Origin: Cypionkella psychrotolerans
Lineage (GTDB): Bacteria > Pseudomonadota > Alphaproteobacteria > Rhodobacterales > Rhodobacteraceae
Assembly (NCBI RefSeq): GCF_001294535.1
Contig: NZ_LGIC01000073.1
Location: 62,001-126,000, forward strand
Direction of reading: 5' to 3'
DNA length: 64,000 nucleotides
Below, one piece after another: positions 16,781 through 25,489 of the stretch (within the stretch, counting starts at the first letter, position 1; every line of letters starts with the position of its first letter). The notes beneath the pieces were generated by a model. The model saw only the letters and a program-made list of their open reading frames with translations, had not been told where the DNA came from and ran no database searches. Position numbers and translations under genes: made by a program.

Positions 16781-17102
16781 TTTGGTCCCTTTCTGGGGAT
16801 GCTCAGGTTTCTAACCGTTCCGGCTCTGTCAGCTGCGACCTCTGTTTCGCCGCTTGCCGTTCGGTATGACCCTATATGGCGCTGTGAACGTGGCGGCAGT
16901 TTGGTCAGGGTGGGGCGTTTTTGAAGCGCTGCGATATAGTCAAAAAAATCATTCAACACACTGAAATATAAAGATATATATTTTAACCTCTGCTTAACCC
17001 CATGCCGCGTAACCGTTGCTTTCGCGCCGATTTGGGCAAAATTGCCATGATTGGCGCAGGCAAACGTGGAAATTGGTGGGTGATTCTGCGACAGTTCAGG
17101 CA
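16781..17102. promoter_or_regulatory. Divergent intergenic region between pilin 2 and lytic transglycosylase
   Basis: About 320 bases without a gene, holding the promoters of the pilin cluster and the transglycosylase. A distinctly AT-rich patch (16935-16985, with AAATATAAAGATATATATTTTAA) is unusual here and a likely promoter or protein-binding site. I cannot assign precise boxes. Confidence 0.45.
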
Positions 17103-18002
17103 ATGAAAACAAGGCAGGCGGCATCCAACGTGATGCGACGGGCACAAGGCGCAGTTCTGGCAGGGTTGATTCTTCTGCTGCCGATCCCGGCAGCGGCGGA
17201 AATCATTATGAATTCCGCCAGCGGTGAGGGCTTCAAGCGCATCAAGGTCAGCGACAACCTGCCCGGCAAGCGCATCACCGTGCAGATTGATCCCGCCGAA
17301 CAGGCCCGGCTGCTGGCGGCCTTGCCTGAGGTAGAGGCGCGGGTGCCCGAGGTGCCCGCCGACCCCGATGCGGCACCGACCCCCGCCCTGCCGACCCCGG
17401 CCACGGCGCAATATGGCTGGTTCTGGGATGCGGTGCCGGTGCAGCGCGATCAGATCTCGGGGCGGTTCCCCTTGGCGCTGGCGACTTTAAGCCAAGGGCC
17501 GGGCGGGGCGCGGGTGGCAGCGCCCCGGATGCAGCATATGCAAGAGATCGCTTCAAACTATGGCACCGAGATTTTGAAGGCGACGATCGGCACCGATGTC
17601 TCGCCCGCTTTGGTGCTGGCGGTGATCGGGATTGAGAGTGCCGGCAAACCCAATGCGATCAGCTCGGCGGGGGCACAGGGGTTGATGCAGTTGATTCCGG
17701 CGACGGCGGCGCGGTTTGGGGTCAGCGATTCCACCGATCCGGTGCAGAATATCAAGGGTGGGGTGGCGTACTTAGACTGGCTGATGAAGCGGTTCGATCA
17801 TGATCCTTTGATGGTGATCGCGGCCTATAACGCCGGAGAGGGCGCGATTGATGCCAATTCTGGCGTGCCGCCCTATGCCGAGACCCGCGATTATGTGCCC
17901 AAGGTTTTGGCGGCATGGCAGGTGGCGCAGGGGTTGTGTCTGAGCCCGCCGGAATTGGTCACCGATCCTTGCGTGTTCAAGGTGATTTCGGCGACGAATT
18001 GA
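17103..18002 (+). CDS. Lytic transglycosylase, SLT domain
   Basis: A 299-residue exported murein lytic transglycosylase. A signal peptide (MRRAQGAVLAGLILLLPIPAAAE) is followed by a Pro/Ala linker near 85-105 and a C-terminal SLT (family 1) domain at about 150-270. The catalytic Glu is in GIESAGKPNAISSAGAQGLMQ (about Glu178), with AYNAGEGA later. It is encoded next to the tad pilins on the opposite strand. Peptidoglycan opening for pilus passage is plausible but inferred. The start is ATG at 17103; ATG at 17133 is an alternative. Confidence 0.92.
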   Translation: MKTRQAASNVMRRAQGAVLAGLILLLPIPAAAEIIMNSASGEGFKRIKVSDNLPGKRITVQIDPAEQARLLAALPEVEARVPEVPADPDAAPTPALPTPATAQYGWFWDAVPVQRDQISGRFPLALATLSQGPGGARVAAPRMQHMQEIASNYGTEILKATIGTDVSPALVLAVIGIESAGKPNAISSAGAQGLMQLIPATAARFGVSDSTDPVQNIKGGVAYLDWLMKRFDHDPLMVIAAYNAGEGAIDANSGVPPYAETRDYVPKVLAAWQVAQGLCLSPPELVTDPCVFKVISATN

Positions 18003-18003
18003 A

Positions 18004-18026
18004 AGGGTCCCGACTGGGGACCTTTT
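18004..18026 (+). terminator. Terminator after lytic transglycosylase
   Basis: GGTCCC and GGGACC pair around GACTG and are followed by TTTT, two bases past the stop codon. Confidence 0.7.
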
Positions 18027-18109
18027 CAGAAGTTTTTATAATCAATGATTTACGGGTAGGCGGTAAGGGGATCTTAACGATTTCGCCAGAATCCCCTGAC
18101 CTTGTTGAC

Positions 18110-18394
18110 CTAAGCCGCGAACACATCCGCCCATTCGGGATGCTTTTTTCGCGTTGCGTTCACAAAAGGGCAGAGCGGCATGATCTTAAAGCCCTCGGCC
18201 CGCGCATCCGCCACGAACTGCGTCAGCATCGCCACGCCCGCGCCGGTGCCGCGAAAGCTTTCCGGCACTGCGGTGTGGTCGGCGATCACCAGCGTCGGCG
18301 TGGTGATCGAATAGGTCATCTCGGCCTCCTCGCCGTTCTGACGGATGACGTAGCGGCCTTTATGCGCGCCCTTTTCGCGGAGAACCTCAGTCAA
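18110..18394 (-). CDS. Small GNAT-family N-acetyltransferase (YjdJ-like)
   Basis: A small acetyltransferase of about 94 residues. The acetyl-CoA binding motif VPESFRGTGAGVAMLTQFVADARAEG is clear, preceded by LVIADHTAVPE and followed by MPLCPFVNATRKKHPEWADV, typical of the short NAT_SF_1 group. No ATG precedes the domain in frame. The likely start is TTG at 18394, overlapping the upstream CoA-transferase stop by eight bases with GGAAGG upstream. Translational coupling to scoB is implied. Substrate unknown. Confidence 0.78.
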   Translation of the reverse strand: MTEVLREKGAHKGRYVIRQNGEEAEMTYSITTPTLVIADHTAVPESFRGTGAGVAMLTQFVADARAEGFKIMPLCPFVNATRKKHPEWADVFAA

Positions 18395-19013
18395 CGATGG
18401 TGCCTTCCGTGGCTGCGCGCAGTTCGGCCTCGGTGACGCCCTCGGCAACTTCGACGATCTTGAGGCCGCCGGGGACCACATCCAACACGCCAAGGTTTGA
18501 GATGATGCGATTGACCACGGCTTTGCCAGTCAGCGGCAGAGTGCAGGCCTTCAGCACCTTGGATTCACCATGCTTGCTGGTGTGATCCATCACCACCACG
18601 ACCCGACCCACTCCCGCGACCAGATCCATCGCCCCGCCCATGCCTTTGACCAGCTTGCCGGGGATCATCCAATTCGCCAAATCGCCGTTTTCGGCGACTT
18701 CCATCGCGCCAAGGATCGCCATGGCGATTTTGCCGCCCCGGATCATCGCGAAACTTTGCGCAGAATCGAAATAGGCGGTCTGCGGCAGTTCGGTGATGGT
18801 TTGCTTGCCTGCGTTGATCAGATCGGGGTCTTCTTCGCCTTCAAACGGGAAGGGGCCCATACCGAGCATACCATTTTCCGACTGTAAGGTGACGTTAACA
18901 CCTTCAGGGATATAGTTGGCCACCAGAGTAGGGATGCCGATGCCAAGATTGACATACCAGCCGTCTTGCAACTCGCGCCCGGCGCGTTCGGCCATTTGGT
19001 TACGATCCCACAT
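18387..19013 (-). CDS. scoB: 3-oxoacid CoA-transferase subunit B
   Basis: A 208-residue beta subunit of succinyl-CoA:3-ketoacid CoA-transferase, transferring CoA between succinyl-CoA and acetoacetate. It has the catalytic-Glu motif SENGMLGMGPFP near residue 45, preceded by VNLGIGIPTLVANYIP, and GGAMDLVAGVGRVVVVMDH further on. The ATG at 19013 follows the scoA stop with almost no gap. It acts in ketone-body or PHB-related catabolism. No PHB genes are nearby. Confidence 0.95.
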   Translation of the reverse strand: MWDRNQMAERAGRELQDGWYVNLGIGIPTLVANYIPEGVNVTLQSENGMLGMGPFPFEGEEDPDLINAGKQTITELPQTAYFDSAQSFAMIRGGKIAMAILGAMEVAENGDLANWMIPGKLVKGMGGAMDLVAGVGRVVVVMDHTSKHGESKVLKACTLPLTGKAVVNRIISNLGVLDVVPGGLKIVEVAEGVTEAELRAATEGTIVD

Positions 19014-19014
19014 A

Positions 19015-19716
19015 TCAGGCCTCCTTCTTGCGTGTCGTGCGATTCTCGATGCGTTTTTCGTGCTGGCCCTGCACAATGCGGTGCACATAGATGCCCGGCA
19101 GGTGGATGCTGTCGGGGTCCAGCGCGCCCAGTGGCACGATTTCTTCGACCTCAACCACGCAAATTTTGCCCGATGTCGCCGCTGGTGGGTTGAAGTTGCG
19201 CGCGGTTTTGCGGAACACAAGGTTGCCCGACGGGTCAGCCTTCCACGCTTTGACGATGGCGAGGTCGGCGATGATGCCGGTTTCCAGAATATAGGTCTTG
19301 CCGTTGAAATCATGATGCTCTTTGCCATCGGCAATCACCGTGCCAACGCCGGTTGCGGTGTAGAAACCGGGGATACCCGCGCCGCCCGCACGCAGGCGTT
19401 CAGCCAGCGTGCCTTGCGGGTTGAATTCCAATTCCAACTCGCCCGACAGGTATTGCCGCATGAATTCAGCATTTTCGCCGACGTAAGACGAGATCATTTT
19501 CTTGACCTGCCGGGTTTCCAAAAGCTGGCCAAGCCCGAAGCCGTCGACGCCCGCGTTGTTCGACGCGATGGTGAGGCCCTTGGTGCCCGCATCACGGATC
19601 GCCGCGATCAGCAGTTCTGGAATACCGCAGAGGCCGAAACCGCCGCTCGCGATCAACATGCCGTCAAACAACAGCCCGTCCAGCGCCGCCGCCGCGGTGG
19701 GGTAGATTTTCTTCAT
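19015..19716 (-). CDS. scoA: 3-oxoacid CoA-transferase subunit A
   Basis: A 233-residue alpha subunit. The N-terminal glycine-rich stretch [19 protein letters not shown] binds CoA, and [15 protein letters not shown] and [16 protein letters not shown] are typical of the family. The ATG at 19716 is the natural start; upstream codons add nothing conserved. It forms an operon with scoB and the GNAT gene. Confidence 0.95.
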   Translation of the reverse strand: MKKIYPTAAAALDGLLFDGMLIASGGFGLCGIPELLIAAIRDAGTKGLTIASNNAGVDGFGLGQLLETRQVKKMISSYVGENAEFMRQYLSGELELEFNPQGTLAERLRAGGAGIPGFYTATGVGTVIADGKEHHDFNGKTYILETGIIADLAIVKAWKADPSGNLVFRKTARNFNPPAATSGKICVVEVEEIVPLGALDPDSIHLPGIYVHRIVQGQHEKRIENRTTRKKEA

Positions 19717-19872
19717 AGGGGACCCTCGCAAACTCTCGCAGCTATAAAAGCGGGGATTTCGGTGAAGTCAATCGCCGCAGCGCAGCAGTTTGTTGTAAGT
19801 GATATGATTTCGGGTGCTTTACCCCGCCGCGCAGATGGCTATGGTGCGGCAGATTGCCAAACCCGCATGATT

Positions 19873-19958
19873 GCCCGCGTGGTGAAATGGTAGACACAGG
19901 AGACTTAAAATCTCTAGGCCGAACGGCCGTGCCGGTTCAACTCCGGCCGCGGGCACCA
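19873..19958 (+). tRNA. tRNA-Leu (anticodon TAA)
   Basis: An 86-base class II tRNA. Acceptor GCCCGCG pairs with CGCGGGC, the D-loop is GTGAAATGGTAGACAC, the anticodon loop CTTAAAA gives TAA at 19906-19908, a variable-arm stem is present, the T-loop is TTCAACT and CCA is encoded at 19956-19958. Its 3' 60 bases are directly repeated at 34821-34880, which marks it as an integration site. Confidence 0.96.
19899..19958 (+). repeat. Left attachment-type direct repeat (3' half of tRNA-Leu)
   Basis: This 60-base segment from GGAGACTTAAAATC to the CCA end matches 34821-34880 at 55 of 60 positions in the same orientation. It is interpreted as one end of an element integrated into the tRNA gene. Confidence 0.8.
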
Positions 19959-20460
19959 ATAAAAGCAATCGCTTATGATTTTCATGCGATGTGTTGGATT
20001 TGAACGCGCGACCAGATGGTGACCACCGCTGCGCGTTTCGAATACTTGAAGACTCGCAGGCGCGTGAAGAGTTAGCGAACAGTTTGTTGGCTTTTTGCCA
20101 CGGGTCGCGGCAGAACGTGGTGGTGTTAGCTGCGACGGACAGCCGGACGGTTGACGCAGGTTCGCCCCTGCGAGTTGTGCCAACGGCCTTGAGTGGGGAA
20201 ACGGTGACGCCGCGCCCGCGATCCCGAGCCTACAGAGCGAAAATCGACGGGGTTGTTTCAAAGCATTCGATGACGGACAGGCAGCGAGAATGAACCGAAC
20301 CTGATCCGCCACCTAAAAAAAGCGACGTTGCGGTTGAACATAGGGGTTCGGACTGTTGCCGATGCGGCCGACTTCCCGCAGGATAGCCATCATACTCGGG
20401 CAGTGCTCAGCGGTGCTTTGACTCTGACTGGACGATGACCATCACCTTAGGGGGGGCAGG
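19959..20460. other. Non-coding left end of the island
   Basis: Five hundred bases between the tRNA and the hydroxylase operon. Open frames here give no recognisable protein, and the one running into the tRNA merely translates tRNA sequence. GGGGGGCAGG at about 20452-20461 sits immediately before the coxM-like start. I see no integrase remnant on this side. Confidence 0.5.
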
Positions 20461-21327
20461 ATGCGATTTCACACGCCAAAGACTTTTGAACAGGCGGCAA
20501 CGATTGCGGCGGGAGCGTCGGGGCTGACACGGTTTCTTGCGGGCGGAACGGATGTTCTGGTGCAGTTGCGCGCAGCGATTGTGACGCCGGATGATCTGAT
20601 TGATCTCAAACACATTCCCGGCGTTAAGGACATCAGCCGCACCGCCGAAGGTGGTTGGCGGATTGGCATTGCGGTGTCGGGGGCGGAACTCGGGCGGCAC
20701 ACTGGGGTTTGCGCTGATTGGCCGGGTGTTGTCGAAGGCATGCAGCTGGTTGGGTCGACGCAAGTGCAGGGCCGCGCCACGCTGGTGGGCAATCTGTGCA
20801 ACGGCTCGCCCGCCGCCGACAGCGTGCCGGGGATGATGGCTGCAGGCGCTATGGTGTCGGTGATCGGGCCGCAGGGCAGCCGCGCGGTGGCGGTTGAGGA
20901 TATTCCCGCAGGCCCCAGCCGCACCACCTTGCTGCCGGGTGAGGTGATCACTGCGATCGTCTTGCCGCCGCGTGGGGCGCATGGCGGCGACGCCTATCTG
21001 CGGTTCATCCCGCGCACCGAGATGGACATTGCTGTGGTCGGCGTGGCCGTGAACCTGCGCCGCGATGGCGCGCGGATCACCGAGGCGCGGATTGCGCTGG
21101 GGGCGGTGGGGCCGAAGGTCATGCTGGCACCCGCCGCAGCGCAGGCGATCATGGGCACCACGCTGGACGAGGCGGCGCTGGCCGCACTGTCAGCCGCCGC
21201 GATTGCCGCCAGCACGCCGATTTCCGACAAACGCGGCACCGCCACGTTCCGCAAAGATATCGTGGGTGTCTTGGTGCAACGCGCCGCGCGCATCGCCTAC
21301 GCCCGCGCAGAAGGAGCCTCAGCATGA
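20461..21327 (+). CDS. Molybdenum hydroxylase FAD-binding subunit (CoxM family)
   Basis: A 288-residue medium subunit of a xanthine dehydrogenase/CO dehydrogenase-family enzyme, which passes electrons from the 2Fe-2S subunit to FAD. FAD-binding motifs are FLAGGTDVLVQLR near residue 30 and GRATLVGNLCNGSPAADSV near residue 105; the CODH C-terminal domain follows. The ATG at 20461 starts the family's usual MRFHTPKTFEQA. It overlaps the next gene by four bases (ATGA). Substrate is unknown: the family spans purines, nicotinate, aldehydes and CO. Confidence 0.92.
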   Translation: MRFHTPKTFEQAATIAAGASGLTRFLAGGTDVLVQLRAAIVTPDDLIDLKHIPGVKDISRTAEGGWRIGIAVSGAELGRHTGVCADWPGVVEGMQLVGSTQVQGRATLVGNLCNGSPAADSVPGMMAAGAMVSVIGPQGSRAVAVEDIPAGPSRTTLLPGEVITAIVLPPRGAHGGDAYLRFIPRTEMDIAVVGVAVNLRRDGARITEARIALGAVGPKVMLAPAAAQAIMGTTLDEAALAALSAAAIAASTPISDKRGTATFRKDIVGVLVQRAARIAYARAEGASA

Positions 21328-21803
21328 GCAAAATCCACGTCTCCACCACGGTGAACGGCGATGCGGTCGAGTTTCTGGCCGATCCGCGCGACACACTGCT
21401 CGATTGCCTGCGCGATCAGTTGGGCCTGACCGGCACGAAAGAGGGTTGCGGGACGGGTGATTGCGGTGCCTGTTCGGTGCAACTGGACGGGGTTTTGGTG
21501 TGTTCCTGCCTTGTGCTGGGAGCGGAAGCCGAAGGTAAAACGGTGGCCACGGTCGAGGGTCTGTCCACCGGCCCCGATCTGCACCCGCTGCAACGCAAGT
21601 TCATCGAGCATGCAGCGCTGCAATGCGGCTTTTGCACGCCGGGGATTCTGGTCGCTGCCAACGCGCTGCTCGCGCAGAACCCCGATCCGACAGAAACCGA
21701 AGTGCGCTACTGGTTGGCGGGCAATCTCTGCCGCTGCACCGGCTATGACAAAATCATCCGCGCCGTGATGGACGCGGGCGCTGAAATGCGGGGGGTAAAC
21801 TGA
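21324..21803 (+). CDS. Molybdenum hydroxylase 2Fe-2S subunit (CoxS family)
   Basis: A 159-residue small subunit with two 2Fe-2S clusters. The plant-type cluster ligands are in EGCGTGDCGACSVQLDGVLVCSC (about 47-70), and the second set is CGFCTPG (about 106) with LCRCTGY (about 141). Length and motif order are those of CoxS/NdhS-type subunits. Four-base overlaps join it to both neighbours, so the three subunits are translationally coupled. Confidence 0.95.
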   Translation: MSKIHVSTTVNGDAVEFLADPRDTLLDCLRDQLGLTGTKEGCGTGDCGACSVQLDGVLVCSCLVLGAEAEGKTVATVEGLSTGPDLHPLQRKFIEHAALQCGFCTPGILVAANALLAQNPDPTETEVRYWLAGNLCRCTGYDKIIRAVMDAGAEMRGVN

Positions 21804-24055
21804 TGCCGAAGGATGATTTGAAAACCGCCTACCGTCTGGTCGGCACCCGCCCGAACCGCCCCGATGGCTTGGACAAAGTCACGGGCCGCGCGCGCTACGG
21901 CGCGGATATTTCTGCGCCGGGGATGCTGCACGCCGCCGTGGTGCGCTCGCCCCATGCCCATGCGCGGATTGTTCGGATTGATGCCTCCAAGGCTTTGGCG
22001 CTGGACGGCGTCAAGGCGGTGATCACGCGGGCGGATTTTCCAACTGGCCTGACGGGCGACGATTGGAACCTGCAAGAAAACACCCTTGCCGGTGATGTGG
22101 CGCTTTATGACGGCCATGCGGTGGCGGCGGTGGCGGCGACCTCGAAACTGCTGGCGCAGGATGCGGCCCGCTTGGTTGAGGTCGAATATGAAGTGCTGCC
22201 GCATGTCATCGACGTCGATGCGGCGATGCAGCCCGATGCGCCTATCATCCGGGCGGGCACCGCTGACCATTCGGTGCCGGAAGGCATGCACCCGAATGTG
22301 GTGAAATATATCGAGTTCGGCCATGGCGATATGGACGCTGGCTTTGCCGCCGCCGATCTGGTGCGCGCGCAAAGCTACAAGACCGAAGCCACGCATCAGG
22401 GCTATATCGAGCCGCACGCTTGCCTTGGCCAGATGGGCGAGGATGGCAAAGGCGAGATGTGGGTTTGCACCCAAGGCCAGTGGTATATCCGCCGGATGTG
22501 CTCGGCTGTGCTGGGCACCGAGGCGTCGCAACTGCGCGTGACACCTTCGGAAATCGGCGGCGGGTTTGGTGGCAAGACCACGATCTTCATGGAGCCGCTG
22601 GCGCTGGCTTTGTCGCGCAAGGCAGGCGGCCGCCCGGTGAAACTGGTGATGAGCCGCGCCGAAGTGCTGCGCGCCACCGGGCCTACCGCTTCGGCCTCGA
22701 TGGATGTGAAGATGGGGATGAAGGCCGATGGCACCATCACCGCCGCTTCGGTCAATTTCCGCATGCAGGGCGGGGCCTTCATCGGATCGTCGCCTGTCGG
22801 TGAGGCTTTGTCTTGCGCCTTGGCCTGCTACACCGTTCCGGCGGTGTTTCACCAAGGCTATGAGGTTCTGGCCAACCGCCCCAAGGCAGCTGCCTACCGC
22901 GCGCCCGGATCGCCGATGGCGGCGTTTGCGGTGGAAAGCCTGCTCGACGAGATGTGCGTTGAATTGGGGCTTGATGCGCTGGTCGTGCGTTTGAAAAACG
23001 CCGCGCGCGAAGGGGCGAAGGCCAGCTATGGACCAACTTACAATCGCATCGGACTGGTTGAGTCGCTTGAGGCGGCGATGGCCCATGCCAACCTGAAGGT
23101 GCCGCTTGGCCCCAATCAGGGGCGCGGCTCGGCGGCGGGGTTCTGGTTCAACCATGGCGGCGAGACCTCGGTTTCGTTGGCGATTGGCGAGGATGGCACG
23201 GTGACGGTCTCGGTCGGCACGCCGGATGTGGGCGGCAGTCGGGCCTCGTTGGGGATGATGACGGCAGAGACGCTGGGCATCGCCTACGAGTCCGTGCGGG
23301 TCAACATCGTGGAAACCGGCGCTTTGGGCGTGAACGAGCCCACGCATGGCAGCCGTGCCACCTTTGCCAGCGGTTTGGCAGCGGTTGAGGCCGCCAAGCA
23401 GGCCATTGCCCAGATGTGCGCCCGCGCCGCCGCCGAATGGGGGATTGATGCGGAAGCTGTTGAATGGCTGGACGGGGCAGCCGTTCCCGCAGGGCCGAAC
23501 GCCGGGAAGTTCCCGCCGATGAGCATCGCCGAAATCGGTGCCAAGATGGGCAGCACCGGGGGGCCGATCTCGGGCCACCACGAAGTGACGGCGGGCGGGG
23601 TCGGGGCCAGCTTTGGCGCGCATGTGGTCGATGTCGAGGTTGATCCCGAAACCGGGCGCACCACGGTGTTGCGCTATCTGGTGGTGCAGGATGCGGGCCG
23701 CGCGATCCATCCGGCCTATGTCGAAGGCCAGTATCAGGGCGGTGCGGTGCAAGGCATCGGCTGGGCGTTGAACGAGGAATATGTCTATGGCGCGGATGGG
23801 CGGCTGCAAAACACCGTGTTCCTAGATTACCGCATCCCGGTCGCCTCTGACCTGCCAATGATCGACACGGTGATCGTCGAGGTGCCAAACCCCGGCCACC
23901 CCTACGGCGTGCGCGGTGTTGGCGAAACCGGCATCACCCCGCCTTTGCCCGCGCTGGCCAATGCGATAGCCGCAGCCACCGGCGCTCGGTTGCGCAGTTT
24001 GCCGATGTCGCCGCCCAAGGTTTTGGCCGCCATCAAGGCCAAAGCGCATGGTTGA
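21803..24055 (+). CDS. Molybdenum hydroxylase catalytic subunit (CoxL family)
   Basis: A 750-residue molybdopterin-cytosine-dinucleotide-binding large subunit. Features are the N-terminal Ald_Xan_dh domain (GTRPNRPDGLDKVTGRARYGADI), the GGGFGGK motif near residue 253, AYRAPGSPMAAFAVE near residue 365, and GVRGVGETGITPP near residue 705, whose Glu is the catalytic base. The active-site loop reads AYRAPGS, not the AYRCSFR of true CO dehydrogenase, so CO oxidation is unlikely. A hydroxylase for an N-heterocycle or aldehyde is more likely. It starts as TGATG with coxS and overlaps the next gene by eight bases. Confidence 0.93.
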   Translation: MPKDDLKTAYRLVGTRPNRPDGLDKVTGRARYGADISAPGMLHAAVVRSPHAHARIVRIDASKALALDGVKAVITRADFPTGLTGDDWNLQENTLAGDVALYDGHAVAAVAATSKLLAQDAARLVEVEYEVLPHVIDVDAAMQPDAPIIRAGTADHSVPEGMHPNVVKYIEFGHGDMDAGFAAADLVRAQSYKTEATHQGYIEPHACLGQMGEDGKGEMWVCTQGQWYIRRMCSAVLGTEASQLRVTPSEIGGGFGGKTTIFMEPLALALSRKAGGRPVKLVMSRAEVLRATGPTASASMDVKMGMKADGTITAASVNFRMQGGAFIGSSPVGEALSCALACYTVPAVFHQGYEVLANRPKAAAYRAPGSPMAAFAVESLLDEMCVELGLDALVVRLKNAAREGAKASYGPTYNRIGLVESLEAAMAHANLKVPLGPNQGRGSAAGFWFNHGGETSVSLAIGEDGTVTVSVGTPDVGGSRASLGMMTAETLGIAYESVRVNIVETGALGVNEPTHGSRATFASGLAAVEAAKQAIAQMCARAAAEWGIDAEAVEWLDGAAVPAGPNAGKFPPMSIAEIGAKMGSTGGPISGHHEVTAGGVGASFGAHVVDVEVDPETGRTTVLRYLVVQDAGRAIHPAYVEGQYQGGAVQGIGWALNEEYVYGADGRLQNTVFLDYRIPVASDLPMIDTVIVEVPNPGHPYGVRGVGETGITPPLPALANAIAAATGARLRSLPMSPPKVLAAIKAKAHG

Positions 24056-24290
24056 GATCAACCTCTGGTCCGGCCTGCGCAGGTTTGCGGGGGATCAGGT
24101 GGTGATTTCGGTCAAGGGTGACACTGTCCGCGAGATTTTGGATGCGCTGGTCACGGCGCATCCAGCCCTGACGCCGGTCATCAAGGCGGGGGTTTCGGTT
24201 TCTGTGAATGGTCAAATCGTCACCAACATGTCCGCCGCTATTGATCCCTTGGACGAGGTCTATCTGATTCAACGCATTAAGGGCGGCTAA
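24048..24290 (+). CDS. MoaD/ThiS-family ubiquitin-like protein
   Basis: An 80-residue beta-grasp protein ending in the diagnostic Gly-Gly (…QRIKGG), so it should be adenylated and carry sulfur as a thiocarboxylate. Family marks are DTVREILDALVTAHP, VSVSVNGQI and PLDEVYLIQRIKGG. It overlaps the end of the large-subunit gene by eight bases, so it is coupled to the hydroxylase. It may supply sulfur for the molybdenum cofactor of this enzyme or modify a partner; both are inferences. No MoeB or ThiF partner is encoded in the window. Confidence 0.85.
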   Translation: MVEINLWSGLRRFAGDQVVISVKGDTVREILDALVTAHPALTPVIKAGVSVSVNGQIVTNMSAAIDPLDEVYLIQRIKGG

Positions 24291-24440
24291 ACAATATCTA
24301 GGGCTGTGATTAATCTGCGCCCGAAAAAGCAGCCATCTTCTGTGATGCCGTTTCTGTGATGCCGTTCGCGCGGATTGCTTGGGCGAGGTTCTGTTGCACA
24401 AATCGGCTGACGGTCGGACTGCCGCTATCGCTTGACCGAC

Positions 24441-25407
24441 CTATCCTGCGACCTTCGTAACCGGGATGCCGAGCGCGGTGCAGCTGTTGAGCACAGCAAC
24501 ACGAACCTGGAACTCCGCGACCTGGCGGTCGAAGTCCCGCGCCATGAGGCGCTGACCTAGCCGTTTTACACAGGGCATTTTCGTCTCTGCACGGCTCCGG
24601 CGGTGTAGCCGCTCCATCGTCGCCAGAGTGCCCGTCCGAGATGTTTCGATGCCCGAACGGCTTCGTTGCGCGCGGCTGCCCCGGTGCTTGGCCTTCCACG
24701 GCTTGGCGTTCTTGCGAGGTGGAATGACGGCGGCAGCACCGCGTTCGGCAATCGCATCGTGGCACTTGCGCGTGTCGTAAACTCCGTCCGTTGCCCTCTC
24801 ACGGTTTGCTTGCAAACCGTGAGAGGGCAACGGACGCTGGCAATCTCCTGATCGGGAGATATCTGGCTGAGCAGTTCGGGCAGCATAGGAGCATCGCCCA
24901 CATCGCTGATGGCGGCTTCAACAGCCCGAACTTCCAGTGTTTCCTCGTCGATCCCAAGGTGGACCTTGCGCCAGGCACGGCGCTTTGGACCGCCATGCTT
25001 GCGCGCGCTCCACTCACCTTCGCCCTCGACCTTGATGCCGGTGCTGTCGATCAGCAGGTGCAGCGGACCCTGCGCCCTCCGTGCGGGATCTTCACGGCAA
25101 GGGGCTTCTGGCGACGGCTGAGCGTGCTGAAGTCCGGCACGTCCCAATTCAGGCCGATCAGGCAAAGCAGGCTCTCGACGAAGCCGGCCGTCTGTCGCAA
25201 CGCCATGCCGAAAAGGACCTTCATCGTCAGGCAGGTCCGGACGGCAGCGTCGCTGTAGACGGGCTGTCGCCCACGCGTGCCGGTCGGCTTCGCAGCCCAT
25301 ACCATGTCAGGATCGAACCAGACCGTCAGTGATCCCTGGCGCTTGAGCGCCTTGTTATAGGCGGGCCAGTTCAGGGTTTTGTAGGTCGGTATGTTCGGTC
25401 TGCTCAT
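24441..25407 (-). pseudogene. IS5-family transposase, multiply frameshifted
   Basis: Read on the minus strand it begins MSRPNIPTYKTLNWPAYNKA and includes FGMALRQTAGFVESLL, DFSTLSRRQK, LHLLIDSTGIKVEGEG (DDE first Asp), RKVHLGIDEETLEVRAVE, YDTRKCHDAI and GQRLMARDFDRQVAE. These lie in different frames. One shift is near 25080 and two more are near 24640-24570. A 50-base palindrome replaces part of the conserved second-Asp region (ASV-TADGAYDTRKC type). It cannot encode an active transposase. Confidence 0.88.
24786..24835. repeat. Fifty-base perfect palindrome inside the transposase pseudogene
   Basis: Two 24-base perfectly complementary arms (beginning GTCCGTTGCCCTCTCACG) are separated by two bases. 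It interrupts the transposase where an Ala-Asp-Gly segment is expected. It could be a small palindromic insertion or the product of an inverted-duplication error. Confidence 0.9.
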
Positions 25408-25489
25408 GACATCCAGCTATCACGCTGGTTTCACAAGATGAATCCCTCATGGGATTTGTGCAACAGAGCCGTGGAGATCCGAGGGAAAT

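Larger units (their letters stand above)
24387..25470 (-). mobile_element. Decayed IS5-family insertion sequence
   Basis: About 1.08 kb bounded by 18-base terminal inverted repeats that match at 17 positions (GGTTCTGTTGCACAAATC at the left, GGCTCTGTTGCACAAATC as the complement at the right). It carries one broken transposase. I see no clear target-site duplication beside the repeats. It separates the hydroxylase operon from the regulator genes. Confidence 0.85.

Noticed and set aside
19914-20312. Minus-strand frame ending in CPRPELNRHGRSA
   Set aside because: That tail is translated tRNA-Leu sequence, a common false gene. The rest has no similarity I recognise.
21743-23809. A 688-codon open frame antisense to the hydroxylase large subunit
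   Set aside because: It is a by-product of GC-rich third positions opposite coxL. Its His/Arg/Ala-rich product shows no domain, while the plus-strand frame has all catalytic motifs.
20461-24055. Aerobic carbon monoxide dehydrogenase (CoxMSL)
   Set aside because: The large-subunit loop reads AYRAPGS rather than the AYRCSFR of form I CO dehydrogenase, and no coxD/E/F/G maturation genes are present.
24380-25475. Target-site duplication flanking the IS5-type element
   Set aside because: The bases outside the two inverted repeats do not match over 3-4 bases, so I do not call a duplication.
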